Below are positions 24,852 to 35,439 of a stretch of 64,000 nucleotides of DNA, one piece after another. The stretch comes from CAVRUD01 sp963849635 (GTDB lineage: Bacteria; Chloroflexota; Chloroflexia; Thermomicrobiales; UBA6265). The stretch lies in assembly GCA_963849635.1 (NCBI GenBank), contig CAWKIA010000018.1, forward strand, positions 1-64,000, written 5' to 3'. The notes under the pieces are model-generated. The model made no database searches. It was not told the origin of the DNA and saw nothing but the letters and a program-made list of their open reading frames with translations. A program made the translations under genes and the position numbers. Every line of letters starts with the position of its first letter. Positions within the stretch are counted from its first letter, which is position 1.

Positions 24852-25304
24852 ATGTCGGGGGATGAGATGGACACGGCAATTGGATTGGATCGGCTGCAGG
24901 GAACGTCGTTCGGTGCGACGCTCAAGCGCTTCCGGGAAGTGGGCAGGGTGTCCCAGAGCAAGCTGGCGGAACGCGCCGGGTTCGATCACAGCTACGTCAG
25001 CCGGCTTGAGAGTGGAGCCCGCACGCCTACCCGCGAGGCCGTGGTTCAGCTCGCCGAGGCGCTCGGTTCGGACGCGACCAGACAGGACGAACTGCTCGCG
25101 GCGGCGGGGTTCATGCCACGTGAGGTCAGCAGCCTGCTGACCGGCGAGCCAGAGGTCACCGAGGTGCTCGGTCTTCTGCGCGACGATGCGGTGCCGGAAG
25201 CCTTCCGGGACAATGTCCGCGCCGTCCTTCGGCTCCTGGCGGAACAGGCACGCATGACCGTTGCTAAGGACTCTGTCGTCAGCTACGCCTCAGTTGCCGC
25301 CTAG
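24852..25304 (+). CDS. XRE-family transcriptional regulator
   Basis: 150 residues from the ATG at 24852 (an ATG at 24867 has a G-rich Shine-Dalgarno and is also possible). The Cro/C1-type helix-turn-helix lies at about 20-75: GATLKRFREVGRVSQSKLAE, then SYVSRLESGARTPTREAVVQ. The C-terminal half (LAEALGSDATRQDELLAAAGFMP and after) is helical, a form seen in small stand-alone regulators. It has its own sigma-70 promoter carrying a palindrome, so it probably regulates itself. It lies 244 bases ahead of dnaE; other targets are unknown. Confidence 0.8.
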   Translation: MSGDEMDTAIGLDRLQGTSFGATLKRFREVGRVSQSKLAERAGFDHSYVSRLESGARTPTREAVVQLAEALGSDATRQDELLAAAGFMPREVSSLLTGEPEVTEVLGLLRDDAVPEAFRDNVRAVLRLLAEQARMTVAKDSVVSYASVAA

Positions 25305-25548
25305 CGCGGGACCCGCCTGGTTTCGGCGACGTCCCCCGAACGGATGCCGAAATCACTGAAGCATGTTCGATCTAAGTATCGGTTTGAGTTCGCTGATCGC
25401 CCCCGCACTTCAATCAATCATGTACGGCCCGTTGGTGCACCCGCGATCGCACCGACGGGCCGTTTCCGTCCCCCTTACACCCAGGACGAATCGGCGGAAG
25501 CAGGGCATACTACGGATCCCCGTACGTACAGCTACTGGGAGGGACCGC

Positions 25549-28500
25549 GTGGCGGAGTTCGCTCATCTTCATCTTCATACTGAGTATTCGCTCCTCGACG
25601 GCATGGGCCGGATCGGGGAGTATGTCGCTCGCGCCCAGGAGACCGGTCTTCATCATCTCGCCCTGACCGACCATGGGGTGATGTACGGCGCGCTCGAATG
25701 GCACAAAGCGGCAACCAAGGCCGGGCTTCACCCGATCGTCGGGATCGAGGCCTACTTGGCCGAAGGCAGTATGAAAAATCGGGAGCGCAAGAGCTACCAC
25801 CTGCTCCTGCTTGCCGAGAACGAGGTCGGATACCGGAATCTCCTGCGCCTTGCGAGCAAGGCGAGCCTGGAGGGGTACTACTATCGGCCCCGAATCGATT
25901 TGGAGTTGTTGTCCGAGCTGTCGGAGGGCATCATCGCTACCTCAGCCTGCCTGGGCGGACCGGTGGCCAACAACTTCCTCCACGGTCGCCCCGACCTGGC
26001 CCGGGATTATGCCGAAAAGCTGACCGACATCTTCGGCAAGGACCGGTTCTTCATCGAGATCCAGGATCATGGGATCAAAGAGCAAATTCAGACCAACCGC
26101 GAATTGATCCCGCTGGCCAAGGAGATGGGCCTTTCGCTCGTCGCGACCAACGACGTTCACTACTGCTTTGAAGACGACGCTCCCGCTCAGGACATTCTGG
26201 TCTGCGTGCAAACGAACACCACGATCAACGACACGAAGCGCCTAAAGTCGGAAAGTAATCAGCTCTATTTGAAGTCCCCTGAGGAGATGTATCGGGTTTT
26301 CGGAGAGATCCCGGAGGCCCTCACCAACACGGTCAGGATCGCCGAACGCTGCAACCTCGATCTCGGTTTCAAGGGCTACCACTTGCCATCCTTTGACGTG
26401 CCCGAGGGCGTCACCGGTGAGCAGTATCTCGAGCAGCTCTGTCGCGAAGGGGTCCGGCGCAAGTATGGCCATGACGGCGGAGAAATAGGCGAGCGTCTCG
26501 CCTACGAACTCAGCGTCATCACCGAGATGGGTTTCACCAACTACTTCCTCGTGGTATGGGATTTCGTCAGATTTGCAAAGGAAAGTGGAATCCTGGTCGG
26601 ACCCGGGCGCGGTTCGGCCGCCGGCAGCATCGTGACGTACTCGCTCGATATCACCGCGCTCGACCCACTGAAGTACGACCTCATCTTCGAGCGCTTCCTC
26701 AATCCGTCCCGGATCTCGATGCCCGATATCGACATTGACTTCGCAGATGATCGCCGGGCGGAAGTGATCGACTACGTCGTGCGCAAATACGGCGACGACC
26801 GGGTCGCTCAGATCGTCACCTTTGGAACATTGGCGGCGAAGGCGTCGGTTCGCGACGTGGGCAGGGCGATGGGTTGGAGCTTTGCCGACACCGACCGCAT
26901 TGCCAAGCTGATTCCGGTGGGCCCAGGCATCACCATCGATAGCGCGATGGAGAAGGTGCCGGAACTGCGCAAGCTCTACGAGAGCGATCCAGCCGCTCGG
27001 GATGTGATCGATACCGCCCGCAAAGTGGAAGGTGTCGCCCGCCACGCGTCGACGCATGCCGCGGGCGTTGTGATCTCACGGGACCCGTTGGTGGAGCACG
27101 TTCCGCTGCAGCGGGCAGGCGGCAAGAGCGAAGGTGACATAACGACCCAATACCCGATGGGTCAGCTTGAGGACATCGGGCTCCTCAAGATGGACTTTCT
27201 GGGCCTAAAGACGCTGACGCATCTCCAGAAAGCCGTGGATCTGGCTAACCGTCGTGGGCACGACATATCCCTGGAGGCGATTCCGCTCGACGATCCGAAC
27301 TCCTACGATCTGCTCTGCCGAGGCGAGACGGTTGGCATCTTCCAGTTAGAAGGTGGCATGACCACCAGGATGACCATCGACGTTCAACCGCGGTGCTTCG
27401 AAGACCTGATCGCGTTGATGGCGCTCATCCGGCCAGGGCCGATGGAGATGGCGCCGGATTACATCGAGCGAAAGCACGGCCGGACGCCCATCGAGTACAT
27501 GCATCCCGAGATGGAACAGGTGCTGCAGGAGACCTATGGCATTGCCCTCTATCAGGAGCAAGTGACCCGCATCGCCAACGTGATTGCTGGGTTCTCGATG
27601 GCCGAAGGCGATGCCCTTCGCAAGGCAATGGGCAAGAAACTCCCGGCGGAGATGGCGAAGTATCGCGAGCGGTTCGTAAACGGCGCGGTTGAGCACGGGC
27701 TGCCAAGGAATCTGGCCGGCGATATCTACGACAGAATCGAGCGGTTCGCTGGCTACGGCTTCAACAAGGCCCACAGCGCCGCGTACGCCGTGATTGCCGC
27801 CCAAACCGCCTACATGAAGGCCAACCATCGGGTCGAGTTCATGGCGGCCCAGATGTCGACCGATACGGGGAACACCGACAAGATCGTCTTCAATGCGGTC
27901 GAGTGTAAGAGATCCTCAATCGAGGTCCTTCCTCCGGACATCAACAAGAGTGACTGGGAGTTCGAAGTCGAGGAGACATCACCCGAAACGTTCGCCGTCC
28001 GTTTTGGCCTGGGCGCGGTCAAGAACGCGGGCGAAGGCGCGATCCGCTCGATCGTTGCCGCGCGACAAGTCCTGCCGACTCAGGCGTTTGCTGATCTCGA
28101 TCAGTTCTGCGACACAATCGATTGGAAGATCGTCAATCGGCGAGCGGTAGAGTCGTTAGCGAAGTGCGGGGCGCTGGATTGCCTGGGCGCGCGCTCGGTC
28201 GTTCTCGCGCGCCTGGAATCGGCGATAGCGGCTGCCCAGGCGCGCCAGAAGGCGAGCGCAAAGGGCCAGATCGGGATGTTCGATGCCGTGGGTCGGCGCG
28301 ACCGTAGCGTTGACGGCACCGGTCACGATGGCGGTCGAGGCGCCCGCGATCCCGAGTAGCCAGTTGCTTGCCTGGGAGAAGGAGTTGCTTGGGCTCTATT
28401 TGAGCGACCATCCACTTTCAGAAATCATCGGGTCGGGGCGCGTCACCGGCAATACGCTGATTGTGGAGCTGAAAGAGCGCACCCCTGGGTCAAAGGTCAA

Positions 28501-29017
28501 GATTGTCGGAATGTTGGCCGGGATCCGCAGGATCACTACACGGCAAAATCGGACGATGGCGATCGTCGACCTTGAAGATCTGACCGGCAACATCGAGCTC
28601 GTCATGTTCCCTGACTGTTACGACCAGCACGGCGACGTTCTGGAGAGTGGGGCAATCCTGGAAGTTACAGCAAAGCTCGAGCTACGCAATGAGCAGCTCC
28701 AGCTAGTGTGCGAGACGGCGACGGACGAACTGACAATGGCAGCGGCAAAGCCGACGTCCGCGCGCACTGTACATGTCCGGCTAAGGACGTCAGAGAGCTA
28801 TTGGGACGACGTAAACACGATGAATGACGTGATCGCGATTCTCAAGCGCCATGAAGGTGACGACGAAGTACTTGTGCATCTGCCAGTTGACGGCGACTGG
28901 GTCGTTTTCCGGTCGCGTTCGTACCGGGTGGATTGGAATGACGTGCTGGCCGCGGAGCTCAAGCGTCAACTAGGATCGGAGCACGTTCGATTTGAGGAGC
29001 GGCGATTGGCATCGTAA
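25549..29017 (+). CDS. dnaE: DNA polymerase III alpha subunit, one frameshift
   Basis: Replicative polymerase, about 1155 residues once one extra base near 28285-28310 is removed. The GTG start follows GGGAGGG. The PHP domain opens with HLHLHTEYSLLDG. The polymerase core has GRGSAAGSIVTY and the catalytic Asp pair in PDIDIDFADDRR. LIRPGPMEM and GYGFNKAHSAAYAV follow, and the OB domain comes after the break (GSKVKIVGMLAGIRRITTRQ, NIELVMFPDCY). The break falls in the linker after GQIGMFDAVG, between the finger/HhH region and the OB fold. An essential gene, so the break is most likely a sequence error; otherwise the OB domain would be lost. Confidence 0.92.
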
Positions 29018-29080
29018 TTGCCGCGTGTCCACGCAACATATCCCAGAGAGTCTAGATCCGAGCCAAGCGAGTAGGCGAGA

Positions 29081-30326
29081 TTAGTGGTCCGCCTGATCGC
29101 CGTCGAACTCAATCGATGGGCCGGTCGCGCGGGTAAGTTGCCTGAGGCTGGTGGCTGGATTGTCGGCAAGGACGAGCAGGCCGTCGCCCGGTCTCATCAT
29201 GGTCAGGCCACGAGCGATCGCAGTTCGTTCCGACTTCGTATGGACGACGACCATCGCGCGCTCGGCTATGTCTATACCCAGGCGAAGGAACTTGATTCGG
29301 TCGGCGGCAAGGGTCTCGGAGTGTAGAACGATCGCGTCGGCGCCGCGGGCGATCAAACGCCCGACCTCGGTGAGGTCATCGGCTGGGACTTCCCGGAGTT
29401 GTCCACAGACGACGATCGTGCCGCCCTGTGGACGCTGGCGCATGGCTCGAAGAATTGGTCGGAGATACCAGGAGGGTGTGGGGCGATCGACGATAGCAAT
29501 GCCGTGGGCGTAGGCAATCTGGTTGAACGAACCTGGCAATGAGTTTGGGATCTCGAACTTCGCGACGACTGGACCGCTTACGTGGGGCGGAATCCCACAG
29601 ATCTCGGCAATCAGGATGGCCGCTAGCGCGTTTTGGACCTGGAAGCTTGCCAGCCCACCGAGCGCGAACGGAAGTTCATCTTGACTGACGACGGTCAGTG
29701 GTCGCCGTGGCCGTGCCGACAACAAGTTGCTTGTTCGCTATCCATCCCGCTCGACCGCCTTCAGCGAGGTGCACACGGACCAACGGGGCATCGTGGCTGA
29801 GGGCGAAGAGGGTAGCGGGCGCGTCATACTCAACCTCGGTCCCCGCTACGGCGAAGTCGTCGCCGTTGAGGACCAGGGCACCGTCGACCCGGCTCGCCGA
29901 ACGGACTCGCGCGTAGGCTTTGACGGCCAACTGAGTTTCTGCTTGGATCATGCAGCGGTCATTGTTGACGCAGATATTCGTCACCGCGACGACCGGGTAC
30001 GCAGAGGCCGGCAGGCCGACCGCATTGACCGTCGGCCAGTCCAGTTCCTGGATGACGACGTCCAACGTGTTGCCTGCGAGCCGCCGGAGGCAACTCTCCC
30101 AGGCGGCGAGCTCGCTGGATTGACGCCTGCCGCGGATCTCGATGCCCGCGTCAGTCCAGGTCGCAACGCGTAAGCCAGCTGCAGTAAATATTGCGTCAAG
30201 CAATCGGATCACGGTGCTCTTGCCGCGCGACCCGGCAACGCCAATGACGGGCAGCGCACCTTGGCGCACTACACGCTGTCGCCAGGAGCGAAACGACTCC
30301 GGGAACTCCGTGGCAGAGGCGCTCAT
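29081..30326 (-). CDS. Mur-ligase superfamily protein (PgsB/CapB or cyanophycin-synthetase-like), one frameshift
   Basis: About 414 residues after removing one extra base near 29710. The P-loop GVAGSRGKSTVIRLL resembles the GIRGKST signature of PgsB/CapB poly-gamma-glutamate synthases and of the C-terminal half of cyanophycin synthetase. Later elements are VVAVTNICVNNDR, VLNGDDFAVAG, then after the break FQVQNALAAILIAEICGI and IAIVDRPTPSWYLRPILRAM, matching the Mur-ligase middle and C-terminal domains. It should form an amide bond using ATP; substrates unknown. The ATG at 30326 overlaps the rdgB stop, so it is the last gene of the glmS-tatD-rdgB operon. Confidence 0.65.
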
Positions 30327-30937
30327 GACCGCGCCTCTCCGATATCTTCGAGCCAAGTGGTCAAGATTGGGGCAATTTTTCGGTAAGCATCGGCCCGGTG
30401 ACTAATCTGGTTCTTTTGCTCGAGCGTGAGTTGGGCCATCGTCAGCCCATTTGTGAGCCTAAAGAGGGAGTCGTAGCCGAATCCATTCGTGCCAATCTCT
30501 TCAAAGCCGATCGAACCGGCGCAGGTGCCATCGCGATACTCGACGAGACCGTCGGGACGGGCCAGTGCGACCGCGCAACGGAACCGCGCGGTTCGCCGGC
30601 TCGCCGGGACATCTCGCATCTCGGAGAGGAGTTTTCGCCGGTTCCTAGCATCGTCGCTGGGTTCGCCGGCGTACCGGGCGGATCGTATACCGGGTGCTCC
30701 TCCCAGTGCGTCGACCTCCAGACCCGAGTCGTCCGCAATGGTGATAAGTCCAGAGGATCGAGCGGCGAACGTTGCCTTCCGCGTTGCTATTTCGCCGAAG
30801 GAATCTCCCTCTTCCGGTGGAAGCTCAATGGAGAAGTCCGCGAGCGTTAGAACCTCAACTCCGAAGGGGAGAAACGCAAGCAGTTCGATGCGCTTGCCAG
30901 GATTCGACGTGGCCAGGAGCAACGATGATCCCGCCAT
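30323..30937 (-). CDS. rdgB: XTP/dITP pyrophosphatase (RdgB/HAM1)
   Basis: 204 residues. It hydrolyses non-canonical purine triphosphates (ITP, XTP, dITP) to monophosphates and so cleans the nucleotide pool. Family motifs are LATSNPGKRIEL, ADDSGLEVDALGGAPGIRSA, GFGYDSLF and SHRADAYRK. It starts within the end of tatD and its stop overlaps the Mur-ligase gene (ATGA). Its place beside purine synthesis fits its role. Confidence 0.92.
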   Translation of the reverse strand: MAGSSLLLATSNPGKRIELLAFLPFGVEVLTLADFSIELPPEEGDSFGEIATRKATFAARSSGLITIADDSGLEVDALGGAPGIRSARYAGEPSDDARNRRKLLSEMRDVPASRRTARFRCAVALARPDGLVEYRDGTCAGSIGFEEIGTNGFGYDSLFRLTNGLTMAQLTLEQKNQISHRADAYRKIAPILTTWLEDIGEARS

Positions 30938-31812
30938 CGATTCAGCCTCTCGATCAGGTGGCGCCGGGTACGGTCGTGGCTCGATGGCCGATCCGGCAGG
31001 TTGAAGACGCGACGAGCGTTCTCAGTCGTCGCCCGCGCGATCTCTGTCAGCGACACACCGCGAAGGTCGGCCAGGCGCTGGGCGATAAAGGGGATGTTGG
31101 CCGGCTCATTTCGCTTGGTCTTGATTCCATTTGGCGTGAGGTAGGGAGCATCGGTCTCCAGCAAAATGCGATTCGCCGGGACCTCGGCCAGAACCTCTCG
31201 TACCTGCTGCGCCGCACCGCGGGTCATCAGGCCTCCAACTCCGAAATAATACCCGCGATCGATCCCCAGTTGCCCGAGCGTCCAGCTTCCGTCGAACGAA
31301 TGGAGCACAACGGCCAGGTCCTGCGCGGCTTCTCGCAATACCCGGGTGCAGTCATGTTCCGCGGAACGCTGATGAATGACGATCGGCAGTCGCAGTGTTC
31401 TCGCCAATTCGATTTGGGCCCGAAACGATCGTTCTTGTTGGGCAGCGTCAAACCCCGGTCGAAAGAAATCGAGGCCGATCTCTCCCACCGCTACGGCATT
31501 GACCTGCTGAATTGCATTGCTAAGGTCGTCGATGGTGGATGTGCCGAATTCGTCTGTGTGTCCAGGGTGGAGGCCGACGGTTACAGAGATCATGGGATAT
31601 GTCATTTGAATTGCAGCCGAACTCGCCCACCGGCTTGGCCGGTAGGCGATGTTCACGAATTGCTCGACACCTCGATTCGTCGCTCGCTCAATGACCGCAC
31701 CAATGTCGTCGGCAAAGGCGTCCTCGTCGAGGTGGATATGGGTGTCGATGAATGTGGCCCCGCCGCCCGCGGGGTCGACATCGAGTCCTGCCCTGGTTTC
31801 CGATTCAATCAC
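30847..31812 (-). CDS. tatD: TatD-family metal-dependent deoxyribonuclease
   Basis: 321 residues as read. TatD enzymes are TIM-barrel 3'-5' nucleases with a metal site: FIDTHIHLD, VGEIGLDFF, IHQRSAEHD, LHSFDGS and LLETDAPYLTP are all present. The family core ends near ENARRVFNLP; about 48 further basic, low-quality residues overlap the start of rdgB by 91 bases, so the true stop may be earlier and the extension could come from another indel. The GTG start overlaps the glmS stop (GTGA), showing translational coupling. Confidence 0.85.
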   Translation of the reverse strand: MIESETRAGLDVDPAGGGATFIDTHIHLDEDAFADDIGAVIERATNRGVEQFVNIAYRPSRWASSAAIQMTYPMISVTVGLHPGHTDEFGTSTIDDLSNAIQQVNAVAVGEIGLDFFRPGFDAAQQERSFRAQIELARTLRLPIVIHQRSAEHDCTRVLREAAQDLAVVLHSFDGSWTLGQLGIDRGYYFGVGGLMTRGAAQQVREVLAEVPANRILLETDAPYLTPNGIKTKRNEPANIPFIAQRLADLRGVSLTEIARATTENARRVFNLPDRPSSHDRTRRHLIERLNRWRDHRCSWPRRILASASNCLRFSPSELRF

Positions 31813-33575
31813 TTCACCGTCACACTCTTTGCCAGGTTGCGCGGCTTGTCCGGATCATTCCCGCGGAGCAGGGCGACTTCGTATCCGAGCATTTGGGCCG
31901 GCAACGCCTGCACCAGCGGTGCGGCGTCTCCGACATCCGGGGTCGGCAAATGGACATCGAAGACCGGATCATCGTCGGGTCCGATCCCAATGATATAGCC
32001 GCCCCTGCTGCGCAACTCCATCGCCCCGGACAGGATGTCCGCCCGCGTCTCGTCATTTGGAGCGTACACGACGCACGGCGTACCTGACGTCACAAGCGCG
32101 ATGACGCCGTGCTTGAGTTCACCGCCGGCGAAGCCCTCCGCGTGAATGTAGCTAACTTCCTTGATCTTCAGCGCCGCTTCGAGCGCCGTTGGGTAGGAGA
32201 GTCCTCTACCAATCACAAAGAGGTGGTCACTGGCCGAGACGCGTCGGGCAATCGACCGGACCTGATCCACCCAGGATGGCGACAGCATCTGACGTATGCC
32301 CTCTGCAGCCGCAAGCACCGTTGACTCTCCTTGTTCATAGGTGCCCGCCACCGAATGCGCCGCTAGCAGCAAGGCTGCAACCTTCGCCGAGTACGCCTTC
32401 GTTGACAGTACGCATTGCTCCGGCCCTGCCTGGAGGTGGACCCGCAATTCGACCATGCGGTCCAAGGTTGAGCGCCTGGCGTTTACCAGTGCCCCAAGGC
32501 GGGCGCCGCGGCGCTGGGCTGCCAGCATTCCCTCGATGATGTCGGCGGTTTCGCCGCTCTGCGATAGGGCAACAACCAGTGACTCTGGCGTTAGAAAGTG
32601 CTCCTGATACTTGAACTCGGAGCCGAGAACGAAGTTGACATGTATTCCGGCGATACGGCTGAACAGGTATGCCCCTGTCAATGCCGCATATGATGCCGTC
32701 CCACACCCGACCAGAAACGTCCCGCGCGATGACCTAATCGCATCCGCAAAGGCTTCAATCTGCTTCCTCCCGGTTCGAACCAGACGATCGAGGACTTCAG
32801 GCTGCTCGGCTATTTCCTTGGCCATGAAATGGGGGTAATCGCCGAGATCCGGTGAGATATTGTCCAGATCTAGTGGCATAAACTCGGGCGTGAGCGGCGT
32901 CATAGTCCGCCGGTCGAACAGCTCCACGCGAGCCTTCCGCAGGCGGACCAAGTGATGGTCTTCGAGAAAGAGAAGGCGGTCGGCGTGGTCCCGAAGAGCC
33001 AGCGCATCGGATGCGATCGTGGCAGCGGTGCCATTCGCACCAACCACCAGAGGAGAGACCGACTTAGCGGCGACCAATTCCTTGCTTTTGGTGTCCATGA
33101 CGATGACGGCGTTTAAGCCATGCAAAAGCGAGAAGACGTTTCGCAAGGCGATCGTCAGTTCTGATCCGATCGCCAATTCCTCTTCTAGGAGGTGTGCCAC
33201 GACTTCGGAATCCGTCTCGGACTGAAAGACATGGCCTCGGGCAAGCAGGTCATTCCGCAGTTCGCGGAAGTTTTCGATGATCCCATTGTGAATGACAGCC
33301 AGGCGCCCACTGCAGTCGAGGTGTGGGTGAGCATTGGCGTCGGTTACCCCACCATGCGTCGCCCACCGTGTGTGTCCAAATGCAATGTCCGTGGGGGGAA
33401 ACTCCGGCGCGGCAGTGCCAATCTTCCCGATGCACTTCTGGACATCGATCTGATCACCAATGCCAACCGCAACTCCCCAGGAATCGTAGCCTCGATACTC
33501 GAGCGTCTTCAGCGCCGCGAGGACCTTCGGTCCAACGTTCCCAGTCTCGCCGACGTACCCAAAAATGCCGCACAT
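31809..33575 (-). CDS. glmS: Glucosamine-fructose-6-phosphate aminotransferase
   Basis: 588 residues from the ATG at 33575, which places the catalytic Cys right after Met (MCGIFGYVG); GGGAG lies about 11 bases upstream. GlmS makes glucosamine-6-phosphate from fructose-6-phosphate and glutamine for cell-wall sugars. The glutaminase domain has GHTRWATHGGVTDANAHPH; the two SIS domains carry VGCGTASYAALTGAYL and ALSQSGETADI, later RGLSYPTALEAALKIKEVSY and the C-terminal NLAKSVTVK. It is first gene of a four-gene operon. No glmS ribozyme was seen upstream. Confidence 0.95.
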   Translation of the reverse strand: MCGIFGYVGETGNVGPKVLAALKTLEYRGYDSWGVAVGIGDQIDVQKCIGKIGTAAPEFPPTDIAFGHTRWATHGGVTDANAHPHLDCSGRLAVIHNGIIENFRELRNDLLARGHVFQSETDSEVVAHLLEEELAIGSELTIALRNVFSLLHGLNAVIVMDTKSKELVAAKSVSPLVVGANGTAATIASDALALRDHADRLLFLEDHHLVRLRKARVELFDRRTMTPLTPEFMPLDLDNISPDLGDYPHFMAKEIAEQPEVLDRLVRTGRKQIEAFADAIRSSRGTFLVGCGTASYAALTGAYLFSRIAGIHVNFVLGSEFKYQEHFLTPESLVVALSQSGETADIIEGMLAAQRRGARLGALVNARRSTLDRMVELRVHLQAGPEQCVLSTKAYSAKVAALLLAAHSVAGTYEQGESTVLAAAEGIRQMLSPSWVDQVRSIARRVSASDHLFVIGRGLSYPTALEAALKIKEVSYIHAEGFAGGELKHGVIALVTSGTPCVVYAPNDETRADILSGAMELRSRGGYIIGIGPDDDPVFDVHLPTPDVGDAAPLVQALPAQMLGYEVALLRGNDPDKPRNLAKSVTVK

Positions 33576-34094
33576 TCCAGTTGATACTCCCGTGCACACC
33601 CAGAGGCGCGGGCGATGATTGCCCGCGCTGACGCGGCGAATGACGATGACTTCGGCACGGGCATACCTGCACCGAGTTCACGCGCGATCCGCACCTGAAC
33701 CTGGTGGCACGTTGAGAGAACCAGTGAAGAAAGGGAATGCACATCGCCGGAGCGATTGTCGATCGATCACTCGATCGATTTGGACTCGGGCGTTACGACC
33801 GTGCCAGCCGGAGAGCCATCCGCCGAAGGGTTCGATCGGCTCCCACCTCGTCAACTCGCGGCCTCCGCGCGAGTCCCGGCGCTTGAAATCACAAAAACTA
33901 TTCGGTCTCATCCAACGTGCCGGTTACCAGTCCAGCGGATTCATTGTAGCCAGCACGTTCACCCACCACAAGGTACCGCGGTACCTCGTATGTCCTATCC
34001 GCCGAGAGGGGTATACTTCAGCCGACGAGGCCGTCACCCCCGCGTGTTCGACGCCGCGAACCGACTCGAGACGATACGCCGGAGGAACCGGGCG
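33576..34094. other. Divergent intergenic region glmS / purB
   Basis: About 520 bases with no gene seen; the frames through it are weak. It contains repeated TCGATCGAT near 33758-33778 and the palindrome and -10 box listed separately. Confidence 0.5.
33972..34017 (+). promoter_or_regulatory. purB operon promoter region with palindrome
   Basis: GGTACCGCGGTACC, a perfect 14-base palindrome (33972-33985), lies 26 bases before a -10-like TATACT (34012-34017); the -35 is poor. The palindrome could be an operator for the purine operon. Confidence 0.4.
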
Positions 34095-35439
34095 TTGATC
34101 GGCCGATACACCCGACCGGAAATGGGACAAGTCTGGAGCGACGAGGCGAAAAATCGCCGCGTGGCTTCGCGTCGAGGTCGCGGTCTGCGAGGCCTGGACC
34201 GTGCGCGGAAGAATTCCCGCCGCGGCAATGGAGGTCATCCGCGACGCCCGCTGCGATATCGAGCGGATGCGGGAGATCGAGCGGGAGACTGATCACGATG
34301 TGATCGCCTTTCTGCGCGCTACGGGCGAGACCATTGGTGACGCGGCCCGCTACGTCCATCATGGCCTGACGAGTTCGGATGTGGTCGACACCGGCCTCGC
34401 TATCCAGACGACTGAAGCCGGGTTGCTCCTCGATCGCGGGCTCACAGACCTGATCGAGATCGTCGGCCGGAAGGCAGTTGAACACAAAGACACCATCATG
34501 ATCGGAAGGACCCACGGGGTCCATGCCGAACCGACGACGTTCGGACTAAAGCTCGCAGTCTGGTACGACGAACTACGCCGCCATCGGCGCCGTCTTGATC
34601 TTGCTCGCGAAGACATGGCAGTCGGCAAGATTTCCGGTGCGGTCGGTACGCACGCCCACGTTCCGCCAGACGTCGAGACCGAGGTCTGCGCGGCGCTCGG
34701 GCTCAAAGCCGCTCCCGCGTCGACCCAAGTTTTGCAGCGAGACCGGCACGCATTCTTCCTTGCTGTTCTCTCCGGAATCGGCGCTACACTCGAAAAGTTC
34801 GCAGTCGAGATTCGCCACCTGCAACGAACCGAGGTCCGAGAAGCCGAGGAACCGTTCGCGCCGGGCAACCAGGGCTCGTCGGCAATGCCGCACAAGCGGA
34901 ATCCACATGAGTCGGAACGGGTCTCCGGGCTAGCGCGGCTCCTCCGCGGCTACGACGCGGTTGCCGCCGAGAACGTTGCCCTCTGGCACGAGCGGGACAT
35001 CAGCCATAGCTCCGCCGAGCGAATCATCTTTCCCGACGCCTGCATTGTGCTCGACTACCTCCTTCACCTCGTCGCCGAGGTCATCGGCGACCTGGTCGTC
35101 TATCCGGACCGAATGCGAACGAACCTCGATCTCACGGGTGGACTCATCTTCTCGCAGCGTGTCTTACTCGCTCTTGTTGATGCGGGGATGGACCGTCAGG
35201 CTGCGTACAAAGTCGTTCAGGGCCATGCGCTGGCGGCCTGGGACGGCGGAACTCCGTTCCGGGAGGCATTGGCGGACGACCCGCGAGTCACCGCGCTCCT
35301 TCCGGTAAACGAGTTACATGCGCTCTTCGACCCGTCGGACCAGCTCGTCCATATCGATGACGTCTTTCGGCGCCTGGGATTACTTGATCCAGTCGGTGCG
35401 GTTTCAATGGCCCCTCCATCAAGAGCCGGCGTGTCGTGA
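34095..35439 (+). CDS. purB: Adenylosuccinate lyase, one frameshift
   Basis: About 447 residues once one base is removed. PurB splits SAICAR to AICAR and adenylosuccinate to AMP. The TTG start at 34095 follows GGAGGA and gives LIGRYTRPEMGQVWSDEAK; an extra A in the A5 run near 34150 then shifts the frame, which resumes as IAAWLRVEVAVCEAW. Signatures are GLTSSDVVDT, IGRTHGVHAEPTTFG, and the flexible-loop motif GSSAMPHKRNPHESER. First gene of the purine operon; its stop overlaps purC. Confidence 0.93.

Noticed and set aside
28283..29017. Separate gene for the OB-fold part of DnaE
   Set aside because: It begins mid-linker with no ribosome-binding site and aligns as the direct continuation of DnaE in the next frame.
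33576..33760. glmS ribozyme upstream of glmS
   Set aside because: No conserved core recognised; the start has an ordinary Shine-Dalgarno.
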